Assembly: GCA_001725415.1 (NCBI GenBank)
Contig: MEGH01000010.1
Coordinates: forward strand, 1-64,000
From: Pseudonocardia sp. SCN 73-27
Lineage (GTDB): Bacteria; Actinomycetota; Actinomycetes; Mycobacteriales; Pseudonocardiaceae
DNA: 64,000 nt
Reading direction: 5' to 3'
Position numbers and translations under genes: made by a program. Below the pieces are notes generated by a model. That model was not told the origin of the DNA, made no database searches, and worked only from the letters and a program-made list of their open reading frames with translations. This document shows, in pieces, positions 19,873-28,085 of this stretch (positions within the stretch are counted from its first letter, which is position 1; each line of letters begins with the position of its first letter).

Positions 19873-20240
19873 CACCAGCCGCCCTGCTCGAAGATGCCGA
19901 CGACGTTGCCCGCGGGATCGCGCAGCCGCGCGTAGAGCTCGGGCGTCTCGCCCCCCGGCGGCTCGTCGACGGCCCCGCCCGCGGCGACGGCGGACTCCAG
20001 CGTCGCGGCGACGTCGCGGACCAGCACGTTGACGAGGATCCCCGGCGGCCCGGCGGGAGGCTGCCCGGCCACGAAGTGTCCCGAGACCTCGGAACAGCCG
20101 TCGTCGAACGCGGTCCGGCCGTCGTCCTTGCGGCGCACGTCCCAGCCGAACACCGCGGCGTAGAACGCGGCGGCGCGCTCGACGTCGTCGACCGTGATCA
20201 GCAGGTACGCGAGCTTGCCCGCGGCGAGTGTGGGTGGCAC
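19872..20240 (-). CDS. VOC-family protein
   Basis: A 122-residue glyoxalase-fold protein (LAYLLITVDDVERAAAFYAA at the start; RLRDPAGNVVGIFEQ at the end). It is the first gene of the minus-strand group 20240-17709 and diverges from the TetR gene across a 35-nt gap holding a palindrome, so it is the probable target of that repressor. Substrate unknown. Confidence 0.82.
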   Translation of the reverse strand: MPPTLAAGKLAYLLITVDDVERAAAFYAAVFGWDVRRKDDGRTAFDDGCSEVSGHFVAGQPPAGPPGILVNVLVRDVAATLESAVAAGGAVDEPPGGETPELYARLRDPAGNVVGIFEQGGW

Positions 20241-20260
20241 GGTCGGCCCCTCTCATCGGA

Positions 20261-20275
20261 TATGGTCACACCATA
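20261..20275. promoter_or_regulatory. palindromic TetR operator over divergent promoter
   Basis: TATGGT and ACCATA arms, 3 nt apart, end exactly one base before the GTG of the TetR gene. TATGGT also fits a -10 hexamer for the VOC operon on the minus strand. An autoregulatory operator is the simplest reading. Confidence 0.65.
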
Positions 20276-20902
20276 GTGAATTCACCGGAGACGAGCAGGC
20301 CCTATCGCTCGACGGTCCGGCGGGAGCAGGCCCGCCGCACCCGGGCGTCCGTGCTCGCCGCCGCCCGCGAGGAGTTCCTGGCCAGGGGCTATGCCGCGAC
20401 GACCGTGCGGGCCGTCGCGCGGCGGGCCGACGTCTCCGTGCCGACGGTCGAGCAGCTCTTCGGCACCAAGCGCGCCCTGCTGGCAGCGGTCGTCGACGTC
20501 ACGACCGCGGGCGACGACGAGCCGGTCGCGATGCTCGACCGCCCCGCCGCCCGCGCCGCGGCGGGCCACGACGATCTCGCGACGTTCCTCGCCGCCGTCA
20601 CCGACCTGGTCGCGACGGTCGCGGCCCGGGTGTCGGGGGTGCACGCCGTCGTCGACGCCGCGGCGGCCGGCGACCCTGCGATCGCCGAGCTGGCCCGCGA
20701 GATCGACCGGCGCCGGCGGGTGGTCGCGGCGTGGCTCGTCGACGGGGTGGCTGCGCGGGGTGCGCTGAGGGCGACCCGGGACGAGGCCGTCGACACCGCG
20801 GCGGTGCTGCTCGACCCCGTGGTCCACCGCCGGCTGGCCCACTCCGAGACGCCGTATGCAGCCTGGCTCGCCGACGCGCTCACCCGGCTGCTCGTCGAAT
20901 AG
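20276..20902 (+). CDS. TetR-family regulator
   Basis: A 208-residue TetR protein. The N-terminal HTH is clear (ASVLAAAREEFLARGYAATT, then VAVARRADVSVPTVEQLFGT-like recognition helix); the ligand domain is not assignable. GTG 20276 directly follows the palindrome, so the mRNA is probably leaderless or nearly so. It is divergent from the two VOC genes and may repress them and itself. Confidence 0.88.
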   Translation: MNSPETSRPYRSTVRREQARRTRASVLAAAREEFLARGYAATTVRAVARRADVSVPTVEQLFGTKRALLAAVVDVTTAGDDEPVAMLDRPAARAAAGHDDLATFLAAVTDLVATVAARVSGVHAVVDAAAAGDPAIAELAREIDRRRRVVAAWLVDGVAARGALRATRDEAVDTAAVLLDPVVHRRLAHSETPYAAWLADALTRLLVE

Positions 20903-20912
20903 GTTCCCGGGC

Positions 20913-21241
20913 GTGGACGGGTTCGAGCTCGTCCAGGTCGACGTCGCCCGGTTGTGCGCGCCGCTCGACGACCCCGCCTTCTGCAACCTCTCCGTCTGGC
21001 AGGACTACCCGTCGTTGCACGCCTTCGGCCACCGCGGCGAGTACGGCCGGTTCGTGCGGGCGCGGGCGCGTTGGGTCGTCGCGACGCGGCAGCCGTCGAC
21101 CGCGCTGTGGTGGGTACGCGCGGGCACCCGGCCGAGCATCGGCGACGCGCTGCGTCGCCCGCGGCACCTGCGCGACCACGCCCGGAACCGCGCGCGTTCG
21201 GCGTCCGCCGCCGGTTCACCCCGGACGGCCGCCGGGAGTGA
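20913..21241 (+). pseudogene. DUF3291-family gene with internal deletion and frameshift
   Basis: The start (VDGFELVQVDVARLCAPLDD) is typical of DUF3291 proteins, which then normally have about 45 residues before the NLSVW motif. Here PAFCNLSVW follows at once, so that segment is lost in frame. The later ALWWVRAGTRPSIGDAL is normal, but near 21180 one base is missing; the correct ending PEPRAFGVRRRFTPDGRRE with stop at 21241 is in another frame. It converges on the PrmC-like gene with a 26-nt overlap. Confidence 0.65.
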
Positions 21242-22013
21242 ACGTGCCTCGCACGGCGGTCCCGCCGATCTCGTCGTCGGCCTCGACGGTTGCGACGAAC
21301 CCGTTGTGCACGAACCACTCCCGCAACGCCGGGGCCTGCTTCGTGCTCGTCTCCACCAGGAGCACGCCGCCCGGGACAAGCCACTCCGGCGCCCCGGCGA
21401 CGACCCGGCGGGCGACGTCGAGACCGTCGGCGCCGCCGTCGAGCGCGACCATCGGCTCGTGCAGCCGGGCCTCGGGCGGCATCGTCGCGACGGCGTCGGT
21501 CGGGACGTAGGGCGCGTTGGCGACGACGACGTCGACCCGCCCCCGCAGGTCGGCCGGGAGCGCGGCGTAGAGGTCACCCAGGTGGACGCACGGCAGGTTG
21601 CGCTGCGCACACGCGACGGCGGCCGGGTCGACGTCGGCGGCGTGCACCTCCGCCGCCCTCGACTGGGCCATTACCGCCATCCCGACAGCCCCTGCGCCAC
21701 AACACATGTCGACGACGATCCCGCCCGCGCGGGTCGCCGCGACCGCCAGCCCGGCGAGGAACCCCGTCCGCTGCCGGGGCACGAACACCCCCGGCTCGAC
21801 GACGACCCGCAGCCCACGGAACTCCGCCCATCCGACGATCTGCTCCAGCGGATCGCCCGCGACCCGGCGCGCGACCATCGTCGCGAGCGCCCCCGCCGAC
21901 TCCGCTTCGCCGAGCAGCAGTGCCGCCTCGTCCTCGGCGAACACGCACCCGGCGGCGCGCAACGTGGCCACGGTGCGGTCGCGCAGCACAGGATCGGTGA
22001 GCAGCTCGGACAC
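21216..22013 (-). CDS. putative protein N5-glutamine methyltransferase (HemK/PrmC-like)
   Basis: A 265-residue SAM-dependent methyltransferase. The helical N-terminal domain resembles PrmC; the Rossmann domain has IVVDMCCGAGAVGMAV (SAM-binding) and VVANAPYVPTDA where canonical PrmC has NPPY. The A-for-P change is common in a paralogous actinobacterial subgroup that is separate from the prfA-linked PrmC, so the true substrate may not be release factors. GTG 22013 is the likely start. Confidence 0.78.
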   Translation of the reverse strand: MSELLTDPVLRDRTVATLRAAGCVFAEDEAALLLGEAESAGALATMVARRVAGDPLEQIVGWAEFRGLRVVVEPGVFVPRQRTGFLAGLAVAATRAGGIVVDMCCGAGAVGMAVMAQSRAAEVHAADVDPAAVACAQRNLPCVHLGDLYAALPADLRGRVDVVVANAPYVPTDAVATMPPEARLHEPMVALDGGADGLDVARRVVAGAPEWLVPGGVLLVETSTKQAPALREWFVHNGFVATVEADDEIGGTAVRGTFTPGGRPG

Positions 22014-22193
22014 GGGCCGAGTGTCGCGCCCGTCGGCCCGGGTCCCCGCACCGGGCGTGTCGTCAGTGCGCCGCGGCCGCTCCGACGACACGGTCGCGGG
22101 CGGCATCAACGTCGAACGTGTCGTGGGAGCGTCGACGAAGCGCTGATCACACGCCCGCCGACGAGGGCCCGGCCAGCAGGGGACAATCCGACC

Positions 22194-22646
22194 GTGAGCA
22201 CGCTGACCGGCGCCATCGCCCTGCCCGACGGCACCCTCGTGCGCGGCCGGGGCCGCAGGGAGGTGGTGCCGGACGGGCCGGAGCCGGAGTTCGGCCTCTA
22301 CCTCGGATCGCCCGAGCGCCGGGGGCTCTCCCGCAAGCCCGTGTGGCTGCCGACCTGGCCCGCGGAGTGGCTCGACTGGCCCGACTTCCGCACCCCGCGC
22401 GACGACGCCCACGCAGCGGCGCGGATCGTCGCCGGCTACGAACGCGCGCGAGCGGGGGAGCGGGTGGAGGTCGCGTGCCGGGGCGGCACCGGGCGCACCG
22501 GGACCGTGGTGGCCTGCATGGCGATCCTCGCCGGGCACCCCGCCGACGACGCCCTCACCTGGGTGCGGGCCCACTACCGGCCGCGCGCGGTCGAGACGCC
22601 CGCTCAGAAGCGGTGGATCCTGAAGTTCCCGACGCTCGTCGGCTGA
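22194..22646 (+). CDS. protein-tyrosine/dual-specificity phosphatase-like protein
   Basis: A 150-residue protein with the P-loop phosphatase signature C-x5-R (CRGGTGRTG, about residues 98-106). The Trp-rich segment LPTWPAEWLDWPDFRTPRDD could carry the general acid Asp. There is no signal peptide. It probably dephosphorylates phosphoproteins or small phosphoesters; target unknown. GTG 22194 has AGGGGA upstream. Confidence 0.8.
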   Translation: MSTLTGAIALPDGTLVRGRGRREVVPDGPEPEFGLYLGSPERRGLSRKPVWLPTWPAEWLDWPDFRTPRDDAHAAARIVAGYERARAGERVEVACRGGTGRTGTVVACMAILAGHPADDALTWVRAHYRPRAVETPAQKRWILKFPTLVG

Positions 22647-22655
22647 GCACGCAGG

Positions 22656-23024
22656 TCAGAGAGGCTGCTCGTCGGCCTCGCTCAGCCCGGCGGCGGCCAG
22701 GGCGACGTCGAGCCCGTCGTCGTGGCGGACGATCCGGCTGATCCGCCCGTCGCGCGCGGTGAACTCGGTGGCGACGCTGCGGGTGTTGTCGTCGTCGATC
22801 CAGCGCGCGTCCTGCAGCGCGACGCCGACGTCGCCGCGGGCGAACCAGCGCACCGTCGACAGCGTGATGCCCGAGCCGGCCACCCACTGCCGCAACACGT
22901 CGACACCGTGGGCGGCCCCGCGGGGACCGCCCACCTCCACGTCGTCGGTGACCAGCGCGGCGGCCGCGTCGACGTCCACCGCGTTGACCGCACCCTCGAA
23001 GGCGCGCAGGAGGTCGGGGGTCAT
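22656..23024 (-). CDS. SnoaL-like / NTF2-fold protein
   Basis: A 122-residue alpha+beta cone-fold protein (LLRAFEGAVNAVDVDAAAAL at the start, GRISRIVRHDD near the end). Such proteins are polyketide cyclases, dehydratases or ligand-binding domains; the active site cannot be assigned. Confidence 0.7.
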   Translation of the reverse strand: MTPDLLRAFEGAVNAVDVDAAAALVTDDVEVGGPRGAAHGVDVLRQWVAGSGITLSTVRWFARGDVGVALQDARWIDDDNTRSVATEFTARDGRISRIVRHDDGLDVALAAAGLSEADEQPL

Positions 23025-23062
23025 GCCCCGATCCTGCCGCGCCCGCGGCGGTCCGGCAGCCC

Positions 23063-23497
23063 CTATTCGGCTCCGGTGACGGCGACGAGCCCGGCGGCCT
23101 GGATGCCGGCGACGGCGGCGGCCTCGTCGTTGAGCGACGCGTCGCCGGTGACGCCGACGGCGCCGAGGAGGTTCCCGTCGGCGTCACGGACGAACACGCC
23201 GCCGGGGACCGACAGGATCCGCCCGCCCGCGAGGGTGGCGACGGAGGTGAAGAACTCGGGGGAGTCGGCGGCGCGGGCGGCGATGGCGCGGTTAGTCATG
23301 CCCAGCGCGAGCACGCCGTAGGCCTTGGCGACGGCGAGGTCCGGCCGCAGGTTGCCCGAGTTGTCCTGGCGCGCCAGCGCGACGAGCGCGCCGCCCGGGT
23401 CGAGGACCGCGACGGTGAGCGGGTTGAACCCCTGCTCGCTGCCGTGGGCGAGGGCGGCGGTGACGACGGTCTGGGCCTGCTCGAGGGAGATGCTCAC
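23063..23497 (-). CDS. GlcG/HbpS-family haem-binding-like protein
   Basis: A 144-residue protein of the GlcG/HbpS fold (SLEQAQTVVTAAL, TVAVLDPGGALVALAR, RILSVPGGVFVRDADGNLLG, GAVGVTGD). HbpS of Streptomyces is an extracellular haem-degrading sensor, but no signal peptide is present here, so a cytoplasmic role is more likely. GTG 23497 is taken as start; a longer reading from 23515 is possible. Function unassigned. Confidence 0.78.
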   Translation of the reverse strand: MSISLEQAQTVVTAALAHGSEQGFNPLTVAVLDPGGALVALARQDNSGNLRPDLAVAKAYGVLALGMTNRAIAARAADSPEFFTSVATLAGGRILSVPGGVFVRDADGNLLGAVGVTGDASLNDEAAAVAGIQAAGLVAVTGAE

Positions 23498-23548
23498 GCG
23501 GGGAGCCTGCCACATCGTGGAAGTGTGATTCCGCGTTCTCGCAACAGG

Positions 23549-23791
23549 TCACATCCCGTACTCGCGCACGACCTCCGCGACCCGGACCCGGTACGCGACG
23601 TACCACTGCGCGCGGCCGCGGCGCTGCGCCTCGACGTGCTCCGCGACCCGTTTCCACGCGCGCGCCGACTCCTCGTCGCGCCAGTACGAGACGGTGATGC
23701 CGACGCCGTCGCGCACCGACTCGACACCCAGATGTCCGGGCTGCCGGGCGGCTCGGGGGTGCGGGCGATCAGGTCGGCCTCCTCTGCTCAC
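23549..23791 (-). CDS. antibiotic biosynthesis monooxygenase (ABM) domain protein, N-terminally short
   Basis: An 80-residue protein whose last 55 residues are typical of small ABM proteins (HLGVESVRDGVGITVSYWRD, then RVAEHVEAQRRGRAQWYVAY and VVREYGM). The first strand and helix normal for the family (about 20-25 residues) are replaced by an Arg/Pro-rich stretch, so the fold may be incomplete. The GTG start overlaps the stop of the flavoprotein gene by 4 nt (GTGA), which argues that it is still translated. It may be in decay. Confidence 0.55.
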   Translation of the reverse strand: MSRGGRPDRPHPRAARQPGHLGVESVRDGVGITVSYWRDEESARAWKRVAEHVEAQRRGRAQWYVAYRVRVAEVVREYGM

Positions 23792-24732
23792 GACCTGGTC
23801 AGGGAACCCACCGCAGCGCGCGCCTCCTCTGCCGCGAGGTCGGCGTTGACCATCGCGCCCGCCTTCGCCCCCGCGGCCGCCGACGCCCCGACCTGCGCGT
23901 ACGGGTCGGTCAGGTTGCCCGCGGCCCAGACGCCGGGGACGGCCGTGACACCCATGGCGTCGGCGGCGACAGCGGTGCCCATGTCGTTGGGCAGGTCGTG
24001 GGTCTGCAACCCGAGGTCGGCGAGCAGGTCGGGACGGGCGACAGGCCGCGACCCGACGACGATCGCCTCCGCCGCGACGACCTCACCGGACGCCAGCGCC
24101 AGCCCGGTGACGGCGTCGTCCTCGACGACGACCCGCGCCACCTCGCCCTCGACGACCCGGACACCGATCGCGGCCATCTCCTCGGCCTGCTCGTCGCCGA
24201 GCGGGGGCTGCTGGTGCAGGACGATCGTGACGTCGTCGGACAGCTGGTGGAACAGCAGCCCCTGGTGGACGGCCATCGGACCGGTCGCGAGCACGACGAT
24301 CTTCTTGTCGCGCACCTCCCAGCCGTGGCAGTACGGACAGTGCAGGACGTCGCGGCCCCAGCGGCCGGCAAGCCCGTCGACGGCGGGGAGCTGGTCGACG
24401 ACGCCGGTGGCCAGCACGATCCGTCGCGCGTGGACGGTGGTGGCGTCGTCGAGGGTGAGGGCGAAACCGGCGTCGTCGCGGACGGCGGCCCGGGCGCGAG
24501 CGGGGCGCACGACGGCGCCGTACTGCTCGACCTCCGCGCGGCCCTTGCGCAGCAGCTCGCCGGGCGGGGTGCCCTCGTGGCCGAGCAGGCCGTGCACGCC
24601 GGCGGCGGGGGCGTTGCGGGGCTCGCCCGCGTCGAGGACCAGCACCGAGCGCCGGGACCGGCCCAGCATCAGCGCGGCGGAGAGGCCGGCGGCACCGCCA
24701 CCGACGACGACGACGTCGAAGTTCTGTGTCAT
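23788..24732 (-). CDS. thioredoxin-reductase-like FAD/NAD(P)-dependent oxidoreductase
   Basis: A 314-residue flavoprotein with GGGAAGLSAALMLGRS (FAD, residues 11-26), the redox motif CPYCHGWE and a second GxGxxA-like nucleotide region. The CPYCHG(Y/W)E form marks the subgroup that includes gliotoxin- and holomycin-type disulfide reductases and many stand-alone enzymes; a dedicated thioredoxin is not nearby. Start ATG 24732. It diverges from an XRE-cupin regulator 64 nt away, a common pairing, and is probably controlled by it. Confidence 0.85.
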   Translation of the reverse strand: MTQNFDVVVVGGGAAGLSAALMLGRSRRSVLVLDAGEPRNAPAAGVHGLLGHEGTPPGELLRKGRAEVEQYGAVVRPARARAAVRDDAGFALTLDDATTVHARRIVLATGVVDQLPAVDGLAGRWGRDVLHCPYCHGWEVRDKKIVVLATGPMAVHQGLLFHQLSDDVTIVLHQQPPLGDEQAEEMAAIGVRVVEGEVARVVVEDDAVTGLALASGEVVAAEAIVVGSRPVARPDLLADLGLQTHDLPNDMGTAVAADAMGVTAVPGVWAAGNLTDPYAQVGASAAAGAKAGAMVNADLAAEEARAAVGSLTRS

Positions 24733-24796
24733 GCCGTCAACGGTGCACCCGGACCGTGCCATTGCGCCAACCTCGTTGCCGTAGTAGCAAGGATTC

Positions 24797-25378
24797 ATGA
24801 CGACCGATCCGACGGCCCTCCTCGCACGGGTCGGACCCCGGCTGGCGGAGCTGCGCCGCGAACGCGACCTCACCCTCGCCGCGCTCTCCCGCTCCACCGG
24901 CATCTCCACGAGCACCCTGTCGCGGTTGGAGTCCGGGCAGCGCAAGGCGACGCTCGAACTGTTGCTGCCCATCGCCCGCGCCCACGGCGTGGGCCTCGAC
25001 GACCTCGTCGGCGCAGAACCGTCGGTCCCCGACCCGCGGGTGCGCGGCCTGCAGCCGATCCGGATGGGCGAGGCCGCCGCCCACCCGCTCACCCGCGGCC
25101 CCGTGCAGCCGCGGCCCTACCGGCTCGTCTACCCGCCCGGCCTCGAATGCGGCGAGCTGCGCACCCACGAGGGCTACGAGTGGGTCTACGTCATCAGCGG
25201 ACGGCTCACGCTCCTGTTGGGCGACAAGGAGATCGTGCTCGGCTCCGGCGAGGCCGCGGAGTTCGACTGCCACGTCCCGCACGGCTTCGCCACCGGTGAC
25301 CAGCCCGTCGAGGCGCTCAGCCTGTTCGGCAGGCAGGGTGAGCGCATCCACCTGCGGGCGAGCGGCCGCCGGGCCTAG
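24797..25378 (+). CDS. XRE-family regulator with C-terminal cupin domain
   Basis: A 193-residue regulator: an XRE helix-turn-helix (LRRERDLTLAALSRSTGIST ... LSRLESGQRKATLELLLPIA, residues 15-65) and a double-stranded beta-helix cupin (residues 105-185, with HEGYEWVYVISGRLTLLLGD and FDCHVPHGF). The cupin presumably binds a small effector. It is divergent from the thioredoxin-reductase-like gene and likely its regulator. Its last 4 nt overlap the convergent downstream gene. Confidence 0.9.
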   Translation: MTTDPTALLARVGPRLAELRRERDLTLAALSRSTGISTSTLSRLESGQRKATLELLLPIARAHGVGLDDLVGAEPSVPDPRVRGLQPIRMGEAAAHPLTRGPVQPRPYRLVYPPGLECGELRTHEGYEWVYVISGRLTLLLGDKEIVLGSGEAAEFDCHVPHGFATGDQPVEALSLFGRQGERIHLRASGRRA

Positions 25379-25920
25379 ATGTGACGCCGGCGCCCACGCG
25401 GCCGCCGGGCCGGGACCGGCCACGTCACGGTCAGCTCCTCGCCCTCGGCGAGGTCGGCCCAGCGGGACTCCATGTCGCGCAACGCCTCCGCCGCCTCCAG
25501 TACCCGTGCGGGATCGACGTCGGCGCGCTGCTCGGGCCGCAGGTGCGTCGTCGCCGCGGCCCGGACCTGCTCCGCGGACGTCAGCCGTTGCTCCACAACG
25601 TGCTCGACCAGGTTCGCCAGCAGCTCGGCCGCCTGCAGTCCACCGCGGCGCTCGCGCAGCAGCACCGCCGACTTCTCCCCGCCGTGCGGCGGCCGCCTGC
25701 CCTCGAGGTGGGTCATGCTGCGGAACACCGCGCCCGCCGCGACCGACCCCCAGAAGCCGCACTGCTCCCCGATCGCCCGTTCGACGACGAGATGCACCAG
25801 GTCGTGCGGCAGCCCCGGCCCCGCGACGCCGCCGTCGACACTCCAGCGCACGCCGTCGGCCCGGCGCACCACGCTGTGGGTGCGCCGTCCCCGCGGCAGC
25901 TTGGTGAATGCGACGTCCAC
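25375..25920 (-). CDS. conserved hypothetical protein
   Basis: A 181-residue soluble protein not recognised beyond being of the kind seen in actinobacteria. Visible features are an N-terminal basic strand region (VAFTKLPRGRRTHSVVRRAD), an LPHDLVHLVVE helix with paired His/Asp, and a basic C-terminal tail (ARRPRGRRRHI). There is no signal peptide or membrane segment. It overlaps the convergent XRE gene by 4 nt. Confidence 0.65.
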   Translation of the reverse strand: MDVAFTKLPRGRRTHSVVRRADGVRWSVDGGVAGPGLPHDLVHLVVERAIGEQCGFWGSVAAGAVFRSMTHLEGRRPPHGGEKSAVLLRERRGGLQAAELLANLVEHVVEQRLTSAEQVRAAATTHLRPEQRADVDPARVLEAAEALRDMESRWADLAEGEELTVTWPVPARRPRGRRRHI

Positions 25921-25996
25921 CCGATCATCATCACAGCGCCGTCGACCGGATTTCCCGGACGCTGCCGGCCGCGTCGGGCCTGCCGGGCTCGGCGTG

Positions 25997-26890
25997 TCAG
26001 CCGCTCGCCGGACCGACCGCGGCGATGAACCGCACCGCGCGATCGAACGCGTCGATCGCCGCGTCGGTGTTCGCCTCCGCGGACCCGCCCGCGGCCGCCG
26101 ACCGCGCCGCGACCCCCGGCGCCTGCGCCCCCTGCAGGTGCAGCCCGACGAACGCGTGCCCCGCGCCCGGACGGACCAGCGTCGTCACGCGCGGGGAGCG
26201 GGCGGCGATCGCGTCGGCGAAGGCGCAGGACGGCCACAGCCGGTCGGCGTCCCCGCAGATCGTCAGGACCGGCCCGGCGATCGCGGCGTCGTCGATCGTC
26301 GCGCCGGGCGCCTGCGGGTCGTCCTGATGGGCGACCGAGGCGTAGGCGACGTCGCGCCCGCCGAGCGTCCAGGCCGCGATGTCCGGCGAGACGCTGCTCG
26401 CGTGCACCACGGAGCTGGGGGAGTCGGCGACCACCCCGGCCACCAGCTCAGGAAAGTCGACGGCCAGCAGCTGCGCCACCTCGCTGCCCCGGGAGACGCC
26501 CCAGACGACGATCCGGTGCGGGTCGCCCCCCGGCTGCGCGGCCAACGTCCGCAGCGCCCCGGCGAAGTACTCCAGCGGGATGCGGCTGAGGGTGGGCGGG
26601 AGGTCGGGCAGCCCGAAGTAGGCCACCGCGAGCGACGGGAAGCCGTTGCGCGCCAAAGCTGCGGCCAGCGGGTCGACCGTCAGCCCACCTTCGGCCCCGC
26701 CGACGACGAGCACCGCCGGCCGGGCTGCGCCGCCACCGTCCGACGGCAGGTGCAGCTCGCCGTGGAATCCCGTGCCGGCCACGGTCTCGTGGACCGCGAA
26801 GGGGTCGACGGGCTGCGTCACCGGTGCCGACGCGCACCCTGCGAGCGTGAGCGCCGCGACGAGCAGCCCGGCCGCCAGTCGTCGTCGCAC
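25997..26890 (-). CDS. lipoprotein, BAAT/acyl-CoA thioesterase-like alpha/beta hydrolase
   Basis: A 297-residue protein with a lipoprotein signal peptide (MRRRLAAGLLVAALTLAGCA, lipobox LAGC) and an alpha/beta-hydrolase domain of the BAAT C-terminal/dienelactone type: nucleophile Ser in WGVSRGSE near residue 155, Asp in CGDADRLWPS, His in GAGHAF. It would sit on the outer face of the cytoplasmic membrane and cleave an ester or thioester; substrate unknown. Confidence 0.82.
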   Translation of the reverse strand: MRRRLAAGLLVAALTLAGCASAPVTQPVDPFAVHETVAGTGFHGELHLPSDGGGAARPAVLVVGGAEGGLTVDPLAAALARNGFPSLAVAYFGLPDLPPTLSRIPLEYFAGALRTLAAQPGGDPHRIVVWGVSRGSEVAQLLAVDFPELVAGVVADSPSSVVHASSVSPDIAAWTLGGRDVAYASVAHQDDPQAPGATIDDAAIAGPVLTICGDADRLWPSCAFADAIAARSPRVTTLVRPGAGHAFVGLHLQGAQAPGVAARSAAAGGSAEANTDAAIDAFDRAVRFIAAVGPASG

Positions 26891-26958
26891 GCACCGGTTC
26901 TACCCCGCGGCCCTGTGCCACCCGTGTGAGCCGCCACGGGCCCTTGTGCGCGGAGCGC

Positions 26959-27453
26959 TCATGCGTCGACGGCGCGCGGACGGAGTCGGGCGCCCGGGCC
27001 GGGGCGGGCGACGGTGCCGCGGCGTGGATCGACGTCGTGCCCCGAGGCGCAGCGCAGGGCCACGTGCACCGGCGCCCCGCAGTCGCGGTGCTCGACGACC
27101 ACGGGTGGGCCGTCGTCGTCGGCGAGATGGGCGTCGCCCCATGCCATGAGGGCGAGGACGACGGGCAGCAGGTCGCGGCCCGCGGCGGACAGCCGGTACT
27201 CGTGACGAACCCGTCGCCCGGGTTCGCGGTAGGGCTCGCGCTCGACGAGCCCGGCGTCGACGAGTCCGGCGAGCCGCCGGGACAGGACGGTGCGGGCGAC
27301 GCCGAGGTGGGCGGCGAGGTCGTCGAAGCGGCGCAGGCCGTTGAACAGGTCACGCAGCAGCACGAGCGTCCAGGCGTCCCCGACGATCGCGGCCGTCCGC
27401 GCGACGGAACAGTTGCCCGTGTCGAGGTCGGCCCATCTCGTCGTCCCGTCCAT
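26959..27453 (-). CDS. HxlR-family regulator
   Basis: A 164-residue winged-helix regulator: NCSVARTAAIVGDAWTLVLL with the redox-capable Cys characteristic of HxlR proteins, then RRFDDLAAHLGVARTVLSRR, and a C-terminal extension with two more cysteines (HRDCGAPV, RCASGH). It diverges from the thioesterase gene over an inverted repeat and is probably autoregulated. ATG 27453 is used; GTG 27459 is two codons earlier. Confidence 0.87.
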   Translation of the reverse strand: MDGTTRWADLDTGNCSVARTAAIVGDAWTLVLLRDLFNGLRRFDDLAAHLGVARTVLSRRLAGLVDAGLVEREPYREPGRRVRHEYRLSAAGRDLLPVVLALMAWGDAHLADDDGPPVVVEHRDCGAPVHVALRCASGHDVDPRRGTVARPGPGARLRPRAVDA

Positions 27454-27465
27454 CGTCACAGCCTA

Positions 27466-27490
27466 GCTGGGTTGCTCAGCGATACCCAGC
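27466..27490. promoter_or_regulatory. candidate HxlR operator
   Basis: Seven-base arms GCTGGGT and ACCCAGC separated by 11 nt, placed in the 54-nt gap between the divergent HxlR and thioesterase genes. Confidence 0.55.
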
Positions 27491-27507
27491 GCTTCTAGAG
27501 TCGCGGC

Positions 27508-28023
27508 ATGTCCGCTCAGCCCGACGGTCCCGTCCGGTCCCGCACCTACGAGTGGGGCGACCCGAGCGTCAGCGCCGCCGCGGCTCGCGTCGACGACGGC
27601 CTCACGTTCCTGCGCCGCATCGCGGCCGGCGAGCTCCCGGCGCCACCGATCGTCGACACCCTCGGGATCACGCTGGTCTCCGTCGAGGTGGGGCGCGTCG
27701 AGTTCGGCCTCGAGCCCGCGGAGTTCCACTACAACCCGATCGGCTCGGTCCACGGCGGTGTGTACGCGACGCTGCTCGACTCCGCCGCCGCGTGCGCCGT
27801 CCAGTCGCGGCTGCCCGCGGGCGCGTACTACACGAGCCTGGACCTCACGGTGAAGTTCCTGCGCCCCATCACCGACACGACGGGCGCGGTGCGCTGCGTC
27901 GGCGAGGTCCTGCAGCTGGGTGGGCGGACGGCGCTCGCGCAGTCGCAGCTGCTCGACGGCGACGACCGCCTCCTCGCCCACGCGACCAGCAGCTGCATGA
28001 TCTTCCGCCCGGCCGCGGCCTGA
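27508..28023 (+). CDS. PaaI-family hotdog thioesterase
   Basis: A 171-residue hotdog-fold protein with the PaaI signature FHYNPIGSVHGGVYATLLDS, where the Asn/His-Gly-Gly and the helix Asp/Ser form the acyl-thioester active site, and YTSLDLTVKFLRPI as the long strand. It hydrolyses acyl- or aryl-CoA thioesters in the cytoplasm. It is divergent from the HxlR gene and likely under its control. Confidence 0.87.
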   Translation: MSAQPDGPVRSRTYEWGDPSVSAAAARVDDGLTFLRRIAAGELPAPPIVDTLGITLVSVEVGRVEFGLEPAEFHYNPIGSVHGGVYATLLDSAAACAVQSRLPAGAYYTSLDLTVKFLRPITDTTGAVRCVGEVLQLGGRTALAQSQLLDGDDRLLAHATSSCMIFRPAAA

Positions 28024-28035
28024 CCCTCGAACCGG

Positions 28036-28085
28036 GCGCAACCTCACGGTCGTGATCCGGCGCCGGGACGACCGTGAGGTTGCGC
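28036..28085. repeat. perfect 18-bp hairpin, GCGCAACCTC repeat family
   Basis: Arms 28036-28053 and 28068-28085 pair perfectly around a 14-nt loop that itself contains a CCGGCGCCGG palindrome. The outer GCGCAACCTC/GAGGTTGCGC is shared with three copies at 49.7-50.6 kb. It follows the thioesterase stop by 12 nt and could also terminate transcription. Confidence 0.75.
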
